The translations under genes were made by a program, and so were the position numbers. DNA of 64,000 bases, from contig NZ_BLAE01000046.1 of the NCBI RefSeq assembly GCF_009687865.1, positions 26,697 through 90,696 of the forward strand, in the 5' to 3' direction. How positions within the stretch are numbered: the first letter of the stretch is position 1; every line of letters begins with the position of its first letter. Below the pieces are notes generated by a model. The model worked only from the letters and a program-made list of their open reading frames with translations, ran no database searches and was not told the origin of the DNA. This document shows positions 35,352-43,919 of this stretch, one piece after another. Origin of the DNA: Acrocarpospora macrocephala. Its GTDB lineage: Bacteria; Actinomycetota; Actinomycetes; Streptosporangiales; Streptosporangiaceae.

Positions 35352-35843
35352 TCAGCCAGCGCGGGCTCCGAGAACGTCGGAAGCAGGCCACTGCTCCTGA
35401 AAGACACGGGCGAGTGCCTGATGTTCGCTTCCCACGACATAAGCCATCTGACGCGGGTCAAGGACGGCCACCTCAACTTCAGCTCCCAGAAGCTCGTTCC
35501 CCCATGGCTCGATCGCGTTGGCCAGCAGGCCGGAGTAAGTGAGCTGCAAATACTTCTCGCCATCACCTGCTGCCTCGCGCGCTTTCTCGTACGCCTGCGA
35601 GCCGACCGCGACGAAGACTCCGAAGGTGACACGGCGGCCGTCGTCCAGTGCAATCGGGAGGAGAACCCGAAGAAACCGGCCCATGCCCTCAACAACGAAC
35701 ACATGGGGTCCGCCTGCCACGCGGCTCTTGATCTCCTCATCCGGCAACTCTGTTACGGGGTCGGGTAGCGGGTAGTTGAAGCGAAGATCGTTAGGGTCGA
35801 GTGGCCCACCGCAACAGACGCAACTACGTGGATGCGAAGACAT
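35352..35843 (-). CDS. DUF2199-like protein
   Basis: Protein of 163 residues. The N-terminal CVCCGGPLDPNDLRFNYPLP is a two-Cys start like that of DUF2199, followed by FVVEGMGRFLRVLLPIALDD and VTFGVFVAVGSQAYE, equivalent to the family's FiRg-l-iPv and wGvWvsls blocks. Function of the family is unknown. Cytosolic. GC and codon use are like its surroundings. Confidence 0.75.
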   Translation of the reverse strand: MSSHPRSCVCCGGPLDPNDLRFNYPLPDPVTELPDEEIKSRVAGGPHVFVVEGMGRFLRVLLPIALDDGRRVTFGVFVAVGSQAYEKAREAAGDGEKYLQLTYSGLLANAIEPWGNELLGAEVEVAVLDPRQMAYVVGSEHQALARVFQEQWPASDVLGARAG

Positions 35844-36195
35844 GCGCGCAATGGTGACGTATCAGAATGCCTGCGCCAACTCAAGGCGTGGGACTGTGCC
35901 CCCCGCCTCGGGGCTCGGGGTCGTCCCTCGTGATCGTTTCCCAGACGCCGAGCACCCGGGTGCGGGTTCAGCGTGTGGCGTCGGACATGCGGACCGTTAT
36001 GTAGGGGTGCTTGCTCCAGCCACTCGCCGGTCAGCCTGCGCATCTAGGAACGCGTGCAGAGTGTTGACTACGCGTCCTTCCGAGATGAGGATCGCGATCA
36101 CATATGACGCTGCTCGTGGAGTTGTCCAGCGTCACCAGACACCAGTCGAGCAGGCCTACGGATGTATCCGCCGCAGAGAAAGGGCGACTTGCCTG

Positions 36196-36405
36196 ATGGG
36201 AGCCAAGCTCTTTGATGTGGTCCTTCGAGGCTACAGCCGCCACCAGGTGGATGCACTCTGGGCAAGGCTCGAAGCAAACGAGATCACCAGCGATGAGCTG
36301 CAAGAAGTCGCCTTGGAAGTCGTGATGCGCGGCTATGACCGACATCAGGTGCATGCCGCCCTCCTTGATGAGATCAAGAGACTCAAAGAGAGATCGGAAG
36401 GGTAG
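36196..36405 (+). CDS. Small protein with two DivIVA-type motifs
   Basis: A 69-residue ORF (ATG 36196). It contains LFDVVLRGYSRHQVDALWAR and VVMRGYDRHQVHAALLDE, two copies of the F-x-x-V-x-R-G-Y-D-x-x-Q-V-D motif that opens DivIVA/Wag31 proteins, in place of one motif plus a long coiled coil. About 35 residues separate the copies. Start is uncertain; in-frame starts exist upstream but the sequence before Met is unlike protein. Possible role at the cell pole or division site is inference. Confidence 0.6.
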   Translation: MGAKLFDVVLRGYSRHQVDALWARLEANEITSDELQEVALEVVMRGYDRHQVHAALLDEIKRLKERSEG

Positions 36406-36443
36406 GCAGTGCTTCCCGTGGCGTAGACCGGCCGAAGCCGTAA

Positions 36444-37613
36444 TCAAGGGGCTGTGGTCGCTGTCGTACGTCGGTGTTCGGCGGCGAGCATGGTCACCAG
36501 GATCAGTACCAGGACCGCGAGTTGCGCCATCGCCGACCACAGTCCGATCGCCGTAGCCACGAGGGCGGCGATCGCTGCCAGGCTCCTGACTTGGGCCTGG
36601 CGTAGCGCCAGCACCCGGCGGAACCAGAAGTCGCCGGCCAGGTAGAGGGCCACGCCCGCCGAGAGCATGATCGCCGCCGATGGCTTGAGTGGGTCGAGGG
36701 GATGCCCGATGACCTTCTTGATCCCGCCGGACACGGCGATGACTCCCAGCAGGATCGGAATGTGTCCGTAGAAGTAGGCGCCCAGAATCATCCGAGTCCG
36801 CTGGACGGGTTCCGCCGACGCCAGGGCGTGTTCTGCCGCCACCTCGTCGTCTCCGCCGAAATAGGCCCACCACAGACACGCCGCCAGGCACAGCCCGAGC
36901 GCCCCCGCGACCCCGAGACCCAGGTCGACTTCCAGGTCAGCGGCACCGATCCCGATCGCGAGCATCGACTCACCGAGTACGACGATCACCAGCAGGCCGT
37001 GCCGCTCGACCACGTGCGGCGCCCGGAGAGTGAAGCCCTTCTGACCGATGAAATACGGGCTGCCCCACAGCAACACCAGCGCCGCCGTCCACGGCAGATA
37101 GGTGTACGGCGCCTCCAGGAAGGACGCCACACCGATGAGCACCGTGGCCGCCAGGTTGAACGGCACCACGCGCACGATCGCTTTGGTCGCCTGGAGATAG
37201 AGCGCACCGTGAACCGCGATGAGCAGCAGATATCCGACGGCGAAGGCCAGCCCGCCGCCCTCGAACGTGGTGGGGATCGCGAGCGCCATGAGGAGAAAGC
37301 CGGTCATCCCCAGCAGCACTAGCACCCGCCGAGCCGGCCGTACCGGGGGAACGGAGTTGAGCAGCCAGACGTACCCGGAGTACATCCACCACATCACCCC
37401 GAACACCAGCAAAACCTGGAGGGCGCTCTCGCCGATGGTCACCGCCCGGTGTCCGGGTTCGGGTGCTTCCAGGCCGGCGACCAGCACGTGCGTCAACTGG
37501 GTGATGGTGAAGACGAAGACCAGGTCGAAGAAGAGCTCAAGGGTGGAGACACGTAATTCGGGCTCGGGGGTGGCCTGTTCGGCCGGTTCGGCGAACCACG
37601 CGGGAAGCCGCAT
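36444..37613 (-). CDS. LtrA (low temperature requirement A) family membrane protein
   Basis: Protein of 389 residues with about ten or eleven membrane helices. Diagnostic motifs: STLELFFDLVFVFTITQLTH near the N-terminus and ERHGLLVIVVLGESMLAIG in the middle, both conserved in LtrA. AGAGG lies 8 nt upstream of the ATG. LtrA was first linked to growth at low temperature in Listeria; its biochemical role is not established. Divergent from the wHTH gene at 37767. Confidence 0.93.
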   Translation of the reverse strand: MRLPAWFAEPAEQATPEPELRVSTLELFFDLVFVFTITQLTHVLVAGLEAPEPGHRAVTIGESALQVLLVFGVMWWMYSGYVWLLNSVPPVRPARRVLVLLGMTGFLLMALAIPTTFEGGGLAFAVGYLLLIAVHGALYLQATKAIVRVVPFNLAATVLIGVASFLEAPYTYLPWTAALVLLWGSPYFIGQKGFTLRAPHVVERHGLLVIVVLGESMLAIGIGAADLEVDLGLGVAGALGLCLAACLWWAYFGGDDEVAAEHALASAEPVQRTRMILGAYFYGHIPILLGVIAVSGGIKKVIGHPLDPLKPSAAIMLSAGVALYLAGDFWFRRVLALRQAQVRSLAAIAALVATAIGLWSAMAQLAVLVLILVTMLAAEHRRTTATTAP

Positions 37614-37766
37614 GTCAGGGACCTCTCATGGCTACGGCTGGTAGGCCGCCCTCGGGATTCGGTGGCGAGGACGTAATCATGTAATCATGGAAGGGAATCA
37701 CCTGACGACTGGATTTGGGCGGTTCTGTGCCGTCTTCATTTGGGATGTTCATAACATCCAGATGTT

Positions 37767-38456
37767 GTGAGTATCCTCATTACCTCAAGGGCCCCCGACG
37801 CCTGGGACCCTCCGCCCGGCCTGTTCGACCAGGTCACCGGCCGTGCGGTCGACCTTGGCGCCGATGGGGTGATTGCGGTTCTGGTTCTCCACACGCTTCG
37901 CTGCATGGGCTTCGCCACCCTGTCCCGGGTGGCCGGGGCGGCCGGGCTCGGCGAGTCCGATGTCCAGTCGGAGCTGATCGACCTCGCCGTGGCCGGTCTC
38001 GTCACGTACGAACCAGGCGATTTCGGCGGCTGGAGCATCACGCCGACGGGCCGGAGCGCCCACGCCGCTTGGGTCGCAGACGAACTGGACGCCGCCGGGG
38101 CCAAGGTCGCTGTGGCCGAAGCATTTGACCGCTTTCTGCCGCTGAACACGGAGTTGCTCGATCTCTGCGGGGCCTGGCAGATACGTTCGGGTGCCCTGAA
38201 CGATCACACCGACGCGGCCTACGACGCCCGCGTTCTGGCGGTGCTGGTCGACTTTGATCGGCGGGCCGGGGTCGTCTGCGCCGCCCTGTCGGCGGCCTTA
38301 CCCCGATTCGGGAGGTATCGCGTCCGTCTCGCTGAGGCCCTGGCGCGGGTCGGTTCGGGGGAACTGGAGTATGTGACGGACGACATGGCGTCCTATCACG
38401 TCATTTGGTTCCAGCTTCACGAAGATCTGCTGGTCACGCTGGGCATCCCACGATGA
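37767..38456 (+). CDS. Winged-helix protein coupled to PPDK-like enzyme
   Basis: Protein of 229 residues, GTG start. Residues 35-100 read as a MarR-type winged helix: VLHTLRCMGFATLSRVAGAAGLGESDVQSELIDLAVAGLV, then a wing and TPTGRSAHAAW. The C-terminal 120 residues are helical and may be a sensor or partner domain. Its stop overlaps the next ATG (ATGA), so it is translated together with the PPDK-like gene and is likely its regulator or partner. Confidence 0.75.
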   Translation: MSILITSRAPDAWDPPPGLFDQVTGRAVDLGADGVIAVLVLHTLRCMGFATLSRVAGAAGLGESDVQSELIDLAVAGLVTYEPGDFGGWSITPTGRSAHAAWVADELDAAGAKVAVAEAFDRFLPLNTELLDLCGAWQIRSGALNDHTDAAYDARVLAVLVDFDRRAGVVCAALSAALPRFGRYRVRLAEALARVGSGELEYVTDDMASYHVIWFQLHEDLLVTLGIPR

Positions 38457-39808
38457 GGTGGATTCATTCCCTTTCGTCCGACGAGCCGGCCGAGGTTCTC
38501 GGGGGCAAGGCTCACGGGCTCGTCGTGTTGGGGCGACTTGGGCTGGCCGTACCCGCCGGATTTGTCATCGGGACCGAGGCCTGTCGCGCGTACCTCCGCG
38601 ACGGACGTCTGCCCGACGGCCTAGCCGACGAACTCACGATCGCTGTCGCCAGCCTGCCCGCCGGACAGGTGTCGGTACGATCCGGCGCGAGCGTGTCGAT
38701 GCCCGGCATGATGACGACAATTCTCAACCTGACCGTCGACTCGATCGAGCCCTTGAAAAAGGCGGTCACCGAGGTGTTCTCCTCGTGGAACACTCCCCGG
38801 GCGAGGACTTATCGCGAACTTCACGGCATCCCCCACGATCTCGGCACTGCCGTGACAATTCAGGCGATGGTGTACGGCGACCGCGACCACCGCAGCGGAA
38901 CCGGCGTCGCCTTCACTCGGAACCCCAACACGGGCGAGCCCGTTCCGTTCGGCGATGTCCTGTTCGGCCGCCAGGGCGACGCGGTCGTCTCGGGCCGGGA
39001 ACTGCCCCTCCCCTTGCACGACCTGACCGCTCGGGAGCCGAAGGTGTGGGCCGGGTTGCTGCACGCGATGGACCGCGTCGAATCGCACTACCGCGACGCG
39101 TGCTACCTGGAGTTCACCTTCGAAACCGGCGAGCTGTGGCTCCTCCAGGTGCGTCCTGGCCGGTTCGTCGGCGCCGCTGCCGTACGGGTGGCGACCGACC
39201 TGGCCGACGACGGCGTCATCGGACGGGAGGAAGCACTCCGGAGGGTCTCTCCGGAGGATCTCCAGCAGGTGCGAACGCCTCGAATCGTCCTGGCTGCCGA
39301 CGTACTGGCCCGGGGTCTGGGCGCCTGCCCGGGAGTGGCGGTCGGAATGGTCGCGACCAGCACCGATGCGGCGGTCCGGATGGCCGCCAAGGGTCCGGTG
39401 ATCCTGGTACGTCCGGAGACGTCCCCTCTCGACATGCGTGGCATCGCAGCCGCCGCCGGAATCGTCACCGCCCGCGGAGGCCCGGCCAGCCACGCGGCGG
39501 TGGTCGCCCGCGCGATGGGGAAACCCGCCGTGGTGGGAGTCGCCGGACTGGTCGTGGGGGCGGGTTCGGTACGAGCAGGCGATCGTACGATCGAGGAGGG
39601 CACCCTCGTCTCCATCGACGGGACCAGCGGCGATGTGGTTGTGGGAGAGGCCACCGTCACGACGTCCACAGCCGAATCTCACGTCTGCCGGCTCCTCGGA
39701 TGGGCGGACGACATCTCAGGCGACACCTCGGAACGCCCCGAGCCCGACCGTCTCAGGGCGGCCCACATTGCCCTGTCTCAGACGAAGGCACGTCGGAAGC
39801 CAGAATGA
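38453..39808 (+). CDS. Shortened pyruvate phosphate dikinase-like protein (ATP-grasp plus phosphohistidine domains)
   Basis: Protein of 451 residues. The N-terminal LGGKAHGLVVLGRLGLAVPAG and VSVRSGASVSMPGMMTTILN are PPDK ATP-binding motifs, with GTGVAFTRNPNTGEP and a LEFTFETGELWLLQVRPG strand completing the ATP-grasp. A swivelling domain follows, with TARGGPASHAAVVARAMGKP bearing the phosphoryl-carrier His. The C-terminal TIM barrel that binds PEP/pyruvate in full PPDK (about 870 residues) is absent. It could therefore autophosphorylate and pass phosphate to another acceptor, but no acceptor is visible. The 325 nt after it (39809-40133) hold nothing I can assign. Confidence 0.88.
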   Translation: MRWIHSLSSDEPAEVLGGKAHGLVVLGRLGLAVPAGFVIGTEACRAYLRDGRLPDGLADELTIAVASLPAGQVSVRSGASVSMPGMMTTILNLTVDSIEPLKKAVTEVFSSWNTPRARTYRELHGIPHDLGTAVTIQAMVYGDRDHRSGTGVAFTRNPNTGEPVPFGDVLFGRQGDAVVSGRELPLPLHDLTAREPKVWAGLLHAMDRVESHYRDACYLEFTFETGELWLLQVRPGRFVGAAAVRVATDLADDGVIGREEALRRVSPEDLQQVRTPRIVLAADVLARGLGACPGVAVGMVATSTDAAVRMAAKGPVILVRPETSPLDMRGIAAAAGIVTARGGPASHAAVVARAMGKPAVVGVAGLVVGAGSVRAGDRTIEEGTLVSIDGTSGDVVVGEATVTTSTAESHVCRLLGWADDISGDTSERPEPDRLRAAHIALSQTKARRKPE

Positions 39809-40133
39809 TGGCCGGTTCCGCAACTCGGAACTGGCCTCTGTCCTGAGTGGAACTGACGCTTACTCGAACACCGCGTCGAGGGACCGCAGCGGAAAAGCAT
39901 GCCTCAGCCGGAACGGCTACCTGGCCGGTGGAGCATCACGAACGATCGAGAGTGAAACTTTCAGCGGCCACGCCGGATTCCCACAGACCGCATCTCCCTC
40001 TATTCCCTGGTCGCTACAGGAATAGCTTGGCCAATGATACGTGAGGTGCTTTTGGGGTTGGCCCCCAAATCGCCATGCTGGACGGTTCAAGATCTTATAT
40101 ATAACCTCCGGGCGTTCCCTCACCCCTGAATTG

Positions 40134-40628
40134 ATGAGGTGTGAATTGACCGAACGCTCGTGGGGACGTCGCCTGACGACGTCGATCGCACTCGCCATCA
40201 CGGCATTGGCCGTCACCTTCCTGCCCGCCACTCCCGCCCATGCCACGTACGGCGCGGATCAGCCGGTCTATGTGCAGGTGATCGCCAACGACGGCTCCGG
40301 GATGCAGCTGGCCCGCCTAGAAGGAACCGTCGCGTTCGATGATTCCAACACGAAGTACCGCTACTCACTGAGCCTGTGCTGGCAGAGCGGCGCCTACCCC
40401 CAGCCGTCCTTCCTCATCGTGGTTAACGGCTCGACCACGAACTACCCGGTCTGGACCGGTTCCACCTCGGCTACCGGGTGCCAGCAGGTGGCCCTGTACA
40501 GCGCCGAGGTCAACTTCGGCAGCGCCGTCTACAACCTCCGCTTCGACGTGACCGCTGGCTGGTTCAGCAACAGCGGGTACAGAACGCGCACCAAGAGCAG
40601 CGGCACCTACGACAACCCCTTCAACTGA
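40134..40628 (+). CDS. Small secreted hypothetical protein
   Basis: About 160 residues. A signal peptide (RRLTTSIALAITALAVTFL, cleavage after TPAHA) precedes a mature domain of about 120 residues rich in Tyr, Ser, Thr and Asn, with two Cys (LCWQSG and TGCQQV) that could form a disulfide; it looks like an all-beta fold. A TTG at 40146 has AGGTG 5 nt upstream and may be the true start rather than ATG 40134. Function unknown. Confidence 0.7.
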   Translation: MRCELTERSWGRRLTTSIALAITALAVTFLPATPAHATYGADQPVYVQVIANDGSGMQLARLEGTVAFDDSNTKYRYSLSLCWQSGAYPQPSFLIVVNGSTTNYPVWTGSTSATGCQQVALYSAEVNFGSAVYNLRFDVTAGWFSNSGYRTRTKSSGTYDNPFN

Positions 40629-40732
40629 GCCGACGCCGCCGCCGCGATCGTCATAGAGATCAACGAGCAGACGGCGTGGCCGGCAACGGCGGAAGATGAG
40701 GACGGAGCACTCGTCCCGGCTGACCAATAGCG

Positions 40733-40769
40733 CAACCGCCCTGTTCCTTGATCGGGAACAGGGCGGTTG
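40733..40769. terminator. Strong hairpin, perfect 15-bp stem
   Basis: CAACCGCCCTGTTCC (40733-40747) pairs fully with 40755-40769 around a 7-nt loop. No T-run follows, so termination is likely but not certain. It lies about 100 nt after the secreted gene. Nothing else was seen in 40629-40930. Confidence 0.65.
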
Positions 40770-40958
40770 GCTGTCACAGCGGAGGTGGCGGTTGCTTGCT
40801 CGAACACGACTATGCAGGTCGACGCTGCCTTCTCATCTGCTTCGGAACGTGTCCCCAGCAGTCCAAGATCAGTGGACCCAACGGACGTCACCACTGAAGG
40901 GACTGAATAGTCACGCGAAGCTGCCAGCCGCATAGTATGTAGAAGTACTACGTCTGTG

Positions 40959-40964
40959 TAGGAT
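40959..40964 (+). promoter_or_regulatory. Candidate -10 box and operator of the toxin-antitoxin pair
   Basis: TAGGAT ends 6 nt before the GTG of the toxin, consistent with a leaderless mRNA. Just upstream, GTAG-AAGTA-CTAC (40939-40951) is a small inverted repeat that could bind the antitoxin. Confidence 0.45.
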
Positions 40965-40970
40965 GGGTCG

Positions 40971-41336
40971 GTGATTTATCGACTGGAGATCGTTACGGAG
41001 GTACAGGAGTGGCTCCATGAGCTTCGCCGTACTGATCGTGCCAGTGCCATCCTGGTCGGCCAGGCGATCACCGCACTACTTGAGGAAGGGCCGAGTCTCG
41101 GCAGACCCTTGGTTGATCGGATCAAGGACTCGAGCCTACACAACCTGAAGGAACTACGTCCCGGCTCCACCGGAACGACGGAGATAAGGATTCTGTTCAT
41201 CTTCGATCCGAGCCGTAATGCGGTCCTCCTCGTAGCGGGCGATAAGGCCGGACAATGGACAACGTGGTACCGAGAGTCGATCCCTCTCGCCGAGGCAAGA
41301 TATGCGATCTATTTGAAAGAAAAGGAGGGATCATGA
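40971..41336 (+). CDS. HigB/RelE-type toxin (phage Gp49-like)
   Basis: Protein of 121 residues. Motifs: LHNLKELRPGSTGTTEIRILFIFDPSRNAVLL and the C-terminal GDKAGQWTTWYRESIPLAEARY, the core of HigB/Gp49 mRNA interferases that cut mRNA on the ribosome. It is the first gene of the pair, as in higBA, and its stop overlaps the antitoxin ATG (ATGA). Likely leaderless. Confidence 0.9.
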   Translation: MIYRLEIVTEVQEWLHELRRTDRASAILVGQAITALLEEGPSLGRPLVDRIKDSSLHNLKELRPGSTGTTEIRILFIFDPSRNAVLLVAGDKAGQWTTWYRESIPLAEARYAIYLKEKEGS

Positions 41337-41659
41337 GCAGCACCCACGGATACGACCGCGAAAGCTTCCTTTCCGAATTCTTCCCCGATGCCGATGATCG
41401 GCTCGAGGTCGAGATCGGCGCGCAAGCACTGGTCAACGTCAGTCGGGCCCATCGGCTGGCCGAGATGCGCAAGCGATTGGGATTGACGCAGGCCGAAGTC
41501 GCAGCGCGGATGCACGTGCGCCAGGAACGCGTCTCCGCCATAGAACGCGCCAAAGTCGATACCAGCGAACTGAGAACCCTTGCAGCCTACATCAAGGCCC
41601 TCGGCGGACGATTGGAGATCGTTGCCGACTTCGGCGGAGAACGTCTTGTAATCGGCTGA
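41333..41659 (+). CDS. HigA-type antitoxin (XRE family HTH)
   Basis: Protein of 108 residues; AAAGGAGG lies 5 nt before ATG 41333. The helix-turn-helix is RLAEMRKRLGLTQAEVAARMHVRQERVSAIERA (two parts of about 16), and the C-terminal AAYIKALGGRLEIVADF strand is typical of antitoxins paired with RelE/HigB toxins. Neutralises the toxin and probably represses the operon. Confidence 0.92.
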   Translation: MSSTHGYDRESFLSEFFPDADDRLEVEIGAQALVNVSRAHRLAEMRKRLGLTQAEVAARMHVRQERVSAIERAKVDTSELRTLAAYIKALGGRLEIVADFGGERLVIG

Positions 41660-41768
41660 CGCGAAGAACGGTTCCTATGAGAGCGATTCCGGCCACACCT
41701 CGTGATTCATCGAGCGGGACGCATCGCATCCGGTAATTCAGTTCGCTCAAAGGTTCTAGGATCTGGCC

Positions 41769-42317
41769 ATGCACCGTACGGGAGAGGCCAGGCGGATTAC
41801 GGCGTTGCTCAGCCAGACGGAAGAACTGGCCGAGCTCGGCCGAACTGCTCAAGACGAGGACGGGTCACTTGCCGAACCGGCGGTGCGTCAATTGCAAACC
41901 CGCTATCCAGCGTGGTATGCCGCCGGGCTCGCTGTCCTACCTGAAGACCTCCGTGACCGGTTTGTCGAGCAATACGAGGCGAAGCACCCGACCCTGAGTC
42001 CCAGGATCAAACAGTTCATCGCCCACCCCAGGCAGCCGTGGGCGTTGTACAACTCCGTTCCCAGGTTCTTGAAGGGTCATGGCCGTTGGCAACACTCGCT
42101 GAAACAGAGCTACGAGGAGCCGCTGCTCGAACAGCGCCGCCTGCTGTTGGAAGCCAGTTCGCCATGCTGGAGCCTTACGGCATGGCGAACACCGCGTTTT
42201 CACGCGGGCAGGATTGACCGTTCGATGGATGGTGGAAACGATGCACTCACGAACGCGGAATCTCATCACTCTTCCGCTGGCCGCTTTCATGGTCCTCGCG
42301 ACTTCGTGTGCGGATGA
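41769..42317 (+). CDS. Hypothetical protein, about 182 residues
   Basis: Not recognised. The first 140 residues look like a real protein: helical, with LAEPAVRQLQTRYPAWYAAGLAVLPED and a F-x-G-HGRWQHSLKQSYEEPLLEQRRLLLEA helix pair typical of uncharacterised actinobacterial proteins. The last 35 residues are low quality and overlap the start of the lipoprotein gene in another frame, so a frameshift near 42170 may have altered the C-terminus. Confidence 0.5.
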   Translation: MHRTGEARRITALLSQTEELAELGRTAQDEDGSLAEPAVRQLQTRYPAWYAAGLAVLPEDLRDRFVEQYEAKHPTLSPRIKQFIAHPRQPWALYNSVPRFLKGHGRWQHSLKQSYEEPLLEQRRLLLEASSPCWSLTAWRTPRFHAGRIDRSMDGGNDALTNAESHHSSAGRFHGPRDFVCG

Positions 42318-43107
42318 GCGTCGAGAGCTCACGCGCGACGAGTGGGTGGAGCTGTACTCGGCTTACGGAATCGCCTTAGCCGTCGTTCATCCGGATTACG
42401 GGGCGGGCCTTCTCAGTGAGCCGGCCGACGCTCTTCCCACGGATACACCGGCGGCTATCTCGGTTGAACTGGTTCCCATTCCCAACGGCCTGGGGACATC
42501 ACTGACGACCGTGACGCTCGATCCGAACATTGGAGGGAACTACGATCTGGTCACGGTTCGGTCCTCCGCCGCCACCGCAGTGTTCCGGGAGGGCTATCTG
42601 AAGGGAACCGGGAGATCGGACCAAGAGCGCCGTAAGACCGAGCTTTTCCTGGAAGGCCTCGACAAGGCGATATCGACATCGGGCCTGGACCACCGGAAAT
42701 ACGGCGTCGCTCTCATCGTGGAGCTGGACAAACCGTTGACGAGCCGTGAGATGGAGTCGGCGGACCTCGATGCCGTGGCCAGCAGAGTACTGTTCCCGGC
42801 CATCGGGCCGGCGGATCTTCCGCTGTCGTGGTCGGGGGACAACTGTCGTCCCGTCCATACACCTGCCTGTGATGGAATCGATGAAGTCGAACAGTTCCGT
42901 GCCTGGTTGAAGAGCCTCCGTCCGGTACAGCGCGAAGCGTTGACCGGGAAGGCGTTCAACCTAGCGGAGATGCAGAGCGCCGCCGACGATGGGCGGATAT
43001 CAGGGCTGATGATCGACTGGATGGAGCCCGGAGGCGCGCTGGAGATTGTCGGCAATCCACACGTGCGCGCAGCCTATCTCGTGGGTGTGGTCCAGTTGCT
43101 TCCTTGA
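42241..43107 (+). CDS. Putative lipoprotein, 288 residues
   Basis: ATG 42241 has GGTGGA 6 nt upstream. The N-terminus HSRTRNLITLPLAAFMVLATSC is a signal sequence ending in a weak lipobox (ATSC), after which Cys would be lipidated. The mature part (about 265 residues) is soluble with no known motif; two Cys lie in NCRPVHTPACDG near 220. Surface-anchored on the outer side of the membrane; function unknown. Confidence 0.7.
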   Translation: MHSRTRNLITLPLAAFMVLATSCADERRELTRDEWVELYSAYGIALAVVHPDYGAGLLSEPADALPTDTPAAISVELVPIPNGLGTSLTTVTLDPNIGGNYDLVTVRSSAATAVFREGYLKGTGRSDQERRKTELFLEGLDKAISTSGLDHRKYGVALIVELDKPLTSREMESADLDAVASRVLFPAIGPADLPLSWSGDNCRPVHTPACDGIDEVEQFRAWLKSLRPVQREALTGKAFNLAEMQSAADDGRISGLMIDWMEPGGALEIVGNPHVRAAYLVGVVQLLP

Positions 43108-43321
43108 GGTTACGAGGCTCGGGCGGCTTCCACTTCCTCACGGCGAGCCGTCGTCCATGATGGATGTGAGCCTGCCCGGAAGTCGTCGGTCCACATCAGG
43201 TGTACGTCAGCAGCACTGATACGGGGATGCTGTGGCCTGGGGCCGACTCCGGAGGCTGCCCCGTACGAAGCCCGCGTACAGCAGGGCCCTGGTGAGAGTG
43301 CGGCGATAACAGCCGCAGAAG

Positions 43322-43408
43322 TGGAGCTACGGGATTTGAACCCCAGACCCCTTCGATGCCAAGCCACGTGCGCGCTATGGGGCCGTTGAGCTGGCCATAA
43401 GGTGCCTC
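43322..43408 (-). other. tRNA 3'-half-like fragment (possible attachment site)
   Basis: On the minus strand the end reads GGGGTTCAAATCCCGTAGCTCCA, spaced like a T-arm and acceptor tail. Upstream of it GCTCAACGGCCCCATAGC resembles a D-arm, but anticodon and acceptor stems do not pair well, so it is not a working tRNA. A related block is at 34842. The remainder of 43108-43508 holds the 43-nt repeat and no gene. Confidence 0.45.
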
Positions 43409-43435
43409 GCGGTTCGATGACGTTCCCGGGTGTTC

Positions 43436-43478
43436 GCTCCCGTTGTCGCTCAGTTGGTCGCTCACCTTGAGCTACGTC
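43436..43478. repeat. 43-nt repeat, right copy
   Basis: Second copy of the repeat at 33091-33133, same orientation, with an identical 18-nt core at 43449-43466. It lies beside the tRNA-like fragment. Confidence 0.7.
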
Positions 43479-43508
43479 TGGACAGTTCGGCGGCGGGAGG
43501 GACTGTCC

Positions 43509-43832
43509 TTACGACTCCCGCACCCGCTCTTCCTCCGAACTGAGCCCCTCCACCGGAGCCGCGGTCTTCTTACGCCCGCGAGCGATCAGCCAGAGAAGCC
43601 ACGCTTGGAACAGCCCGGCGGCCGTGTACATAAGAATGTAGATCTGTGTGGAAAACATCGAATCAGACAGTAGGTCGTAGATCGGGAAGAACGCCAGGAT
43701 CTGAGAGACCGGGGCGGTGACGTAGATGAGCAGCAGCGAGTCGAACATCGTGCCCCATCGCATGAACAGACCGAGCTCCACGTAAACCGATGCAGCGAGG
43801 ACAAGCAGGCTGCCCCGCGAGACGTTATCCAT
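43509..43832 (-). CDS. Small membrane protein, 107 residues
   Basis: Three hydrophobic segments: SLLVLAASVYVELGLFM, SLLLIYVTAPVSQILAFF and IYILMYTAAGLFQAWLLWLI, then a short charged tail (ARGRKKTAAPVEGLSSEEER). The size and layout resemble SCO4225-type actinobacterial membrane proteins of unknown function. It starts 87 nt from the divergent membrane protein gene. Confidence 0.65.
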   Translation of the reverse strand: MDNVSRGSLLVLAASVYVELGLFMRWGTMFDSLLLIYVTAPVSQILAFFPIYDLLSDSMFSTQIYILMYTAAGLFQAWLLWLIARGRKKTAAPVEGLSSEEERVRES

Positions 43833-43919
43833 GGTCCTGCGTGCCGATTACAGAACCGGGACCCGCTAGAACAGGCTTGGCCCTGCTGCGTAGCATGATC
43901 CGTGCGGTAGGAAGGCATC

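Noticed and set aside
43196..43465. A 89-codon minus-strand frame ending near the tRNA-like fragment
   Set aside because: It contains GVWGSNPVAPL, the translation of a tRNA 3' end, and so is a false ORF; only its upstream part could be an integrase tail, which is too short to support.
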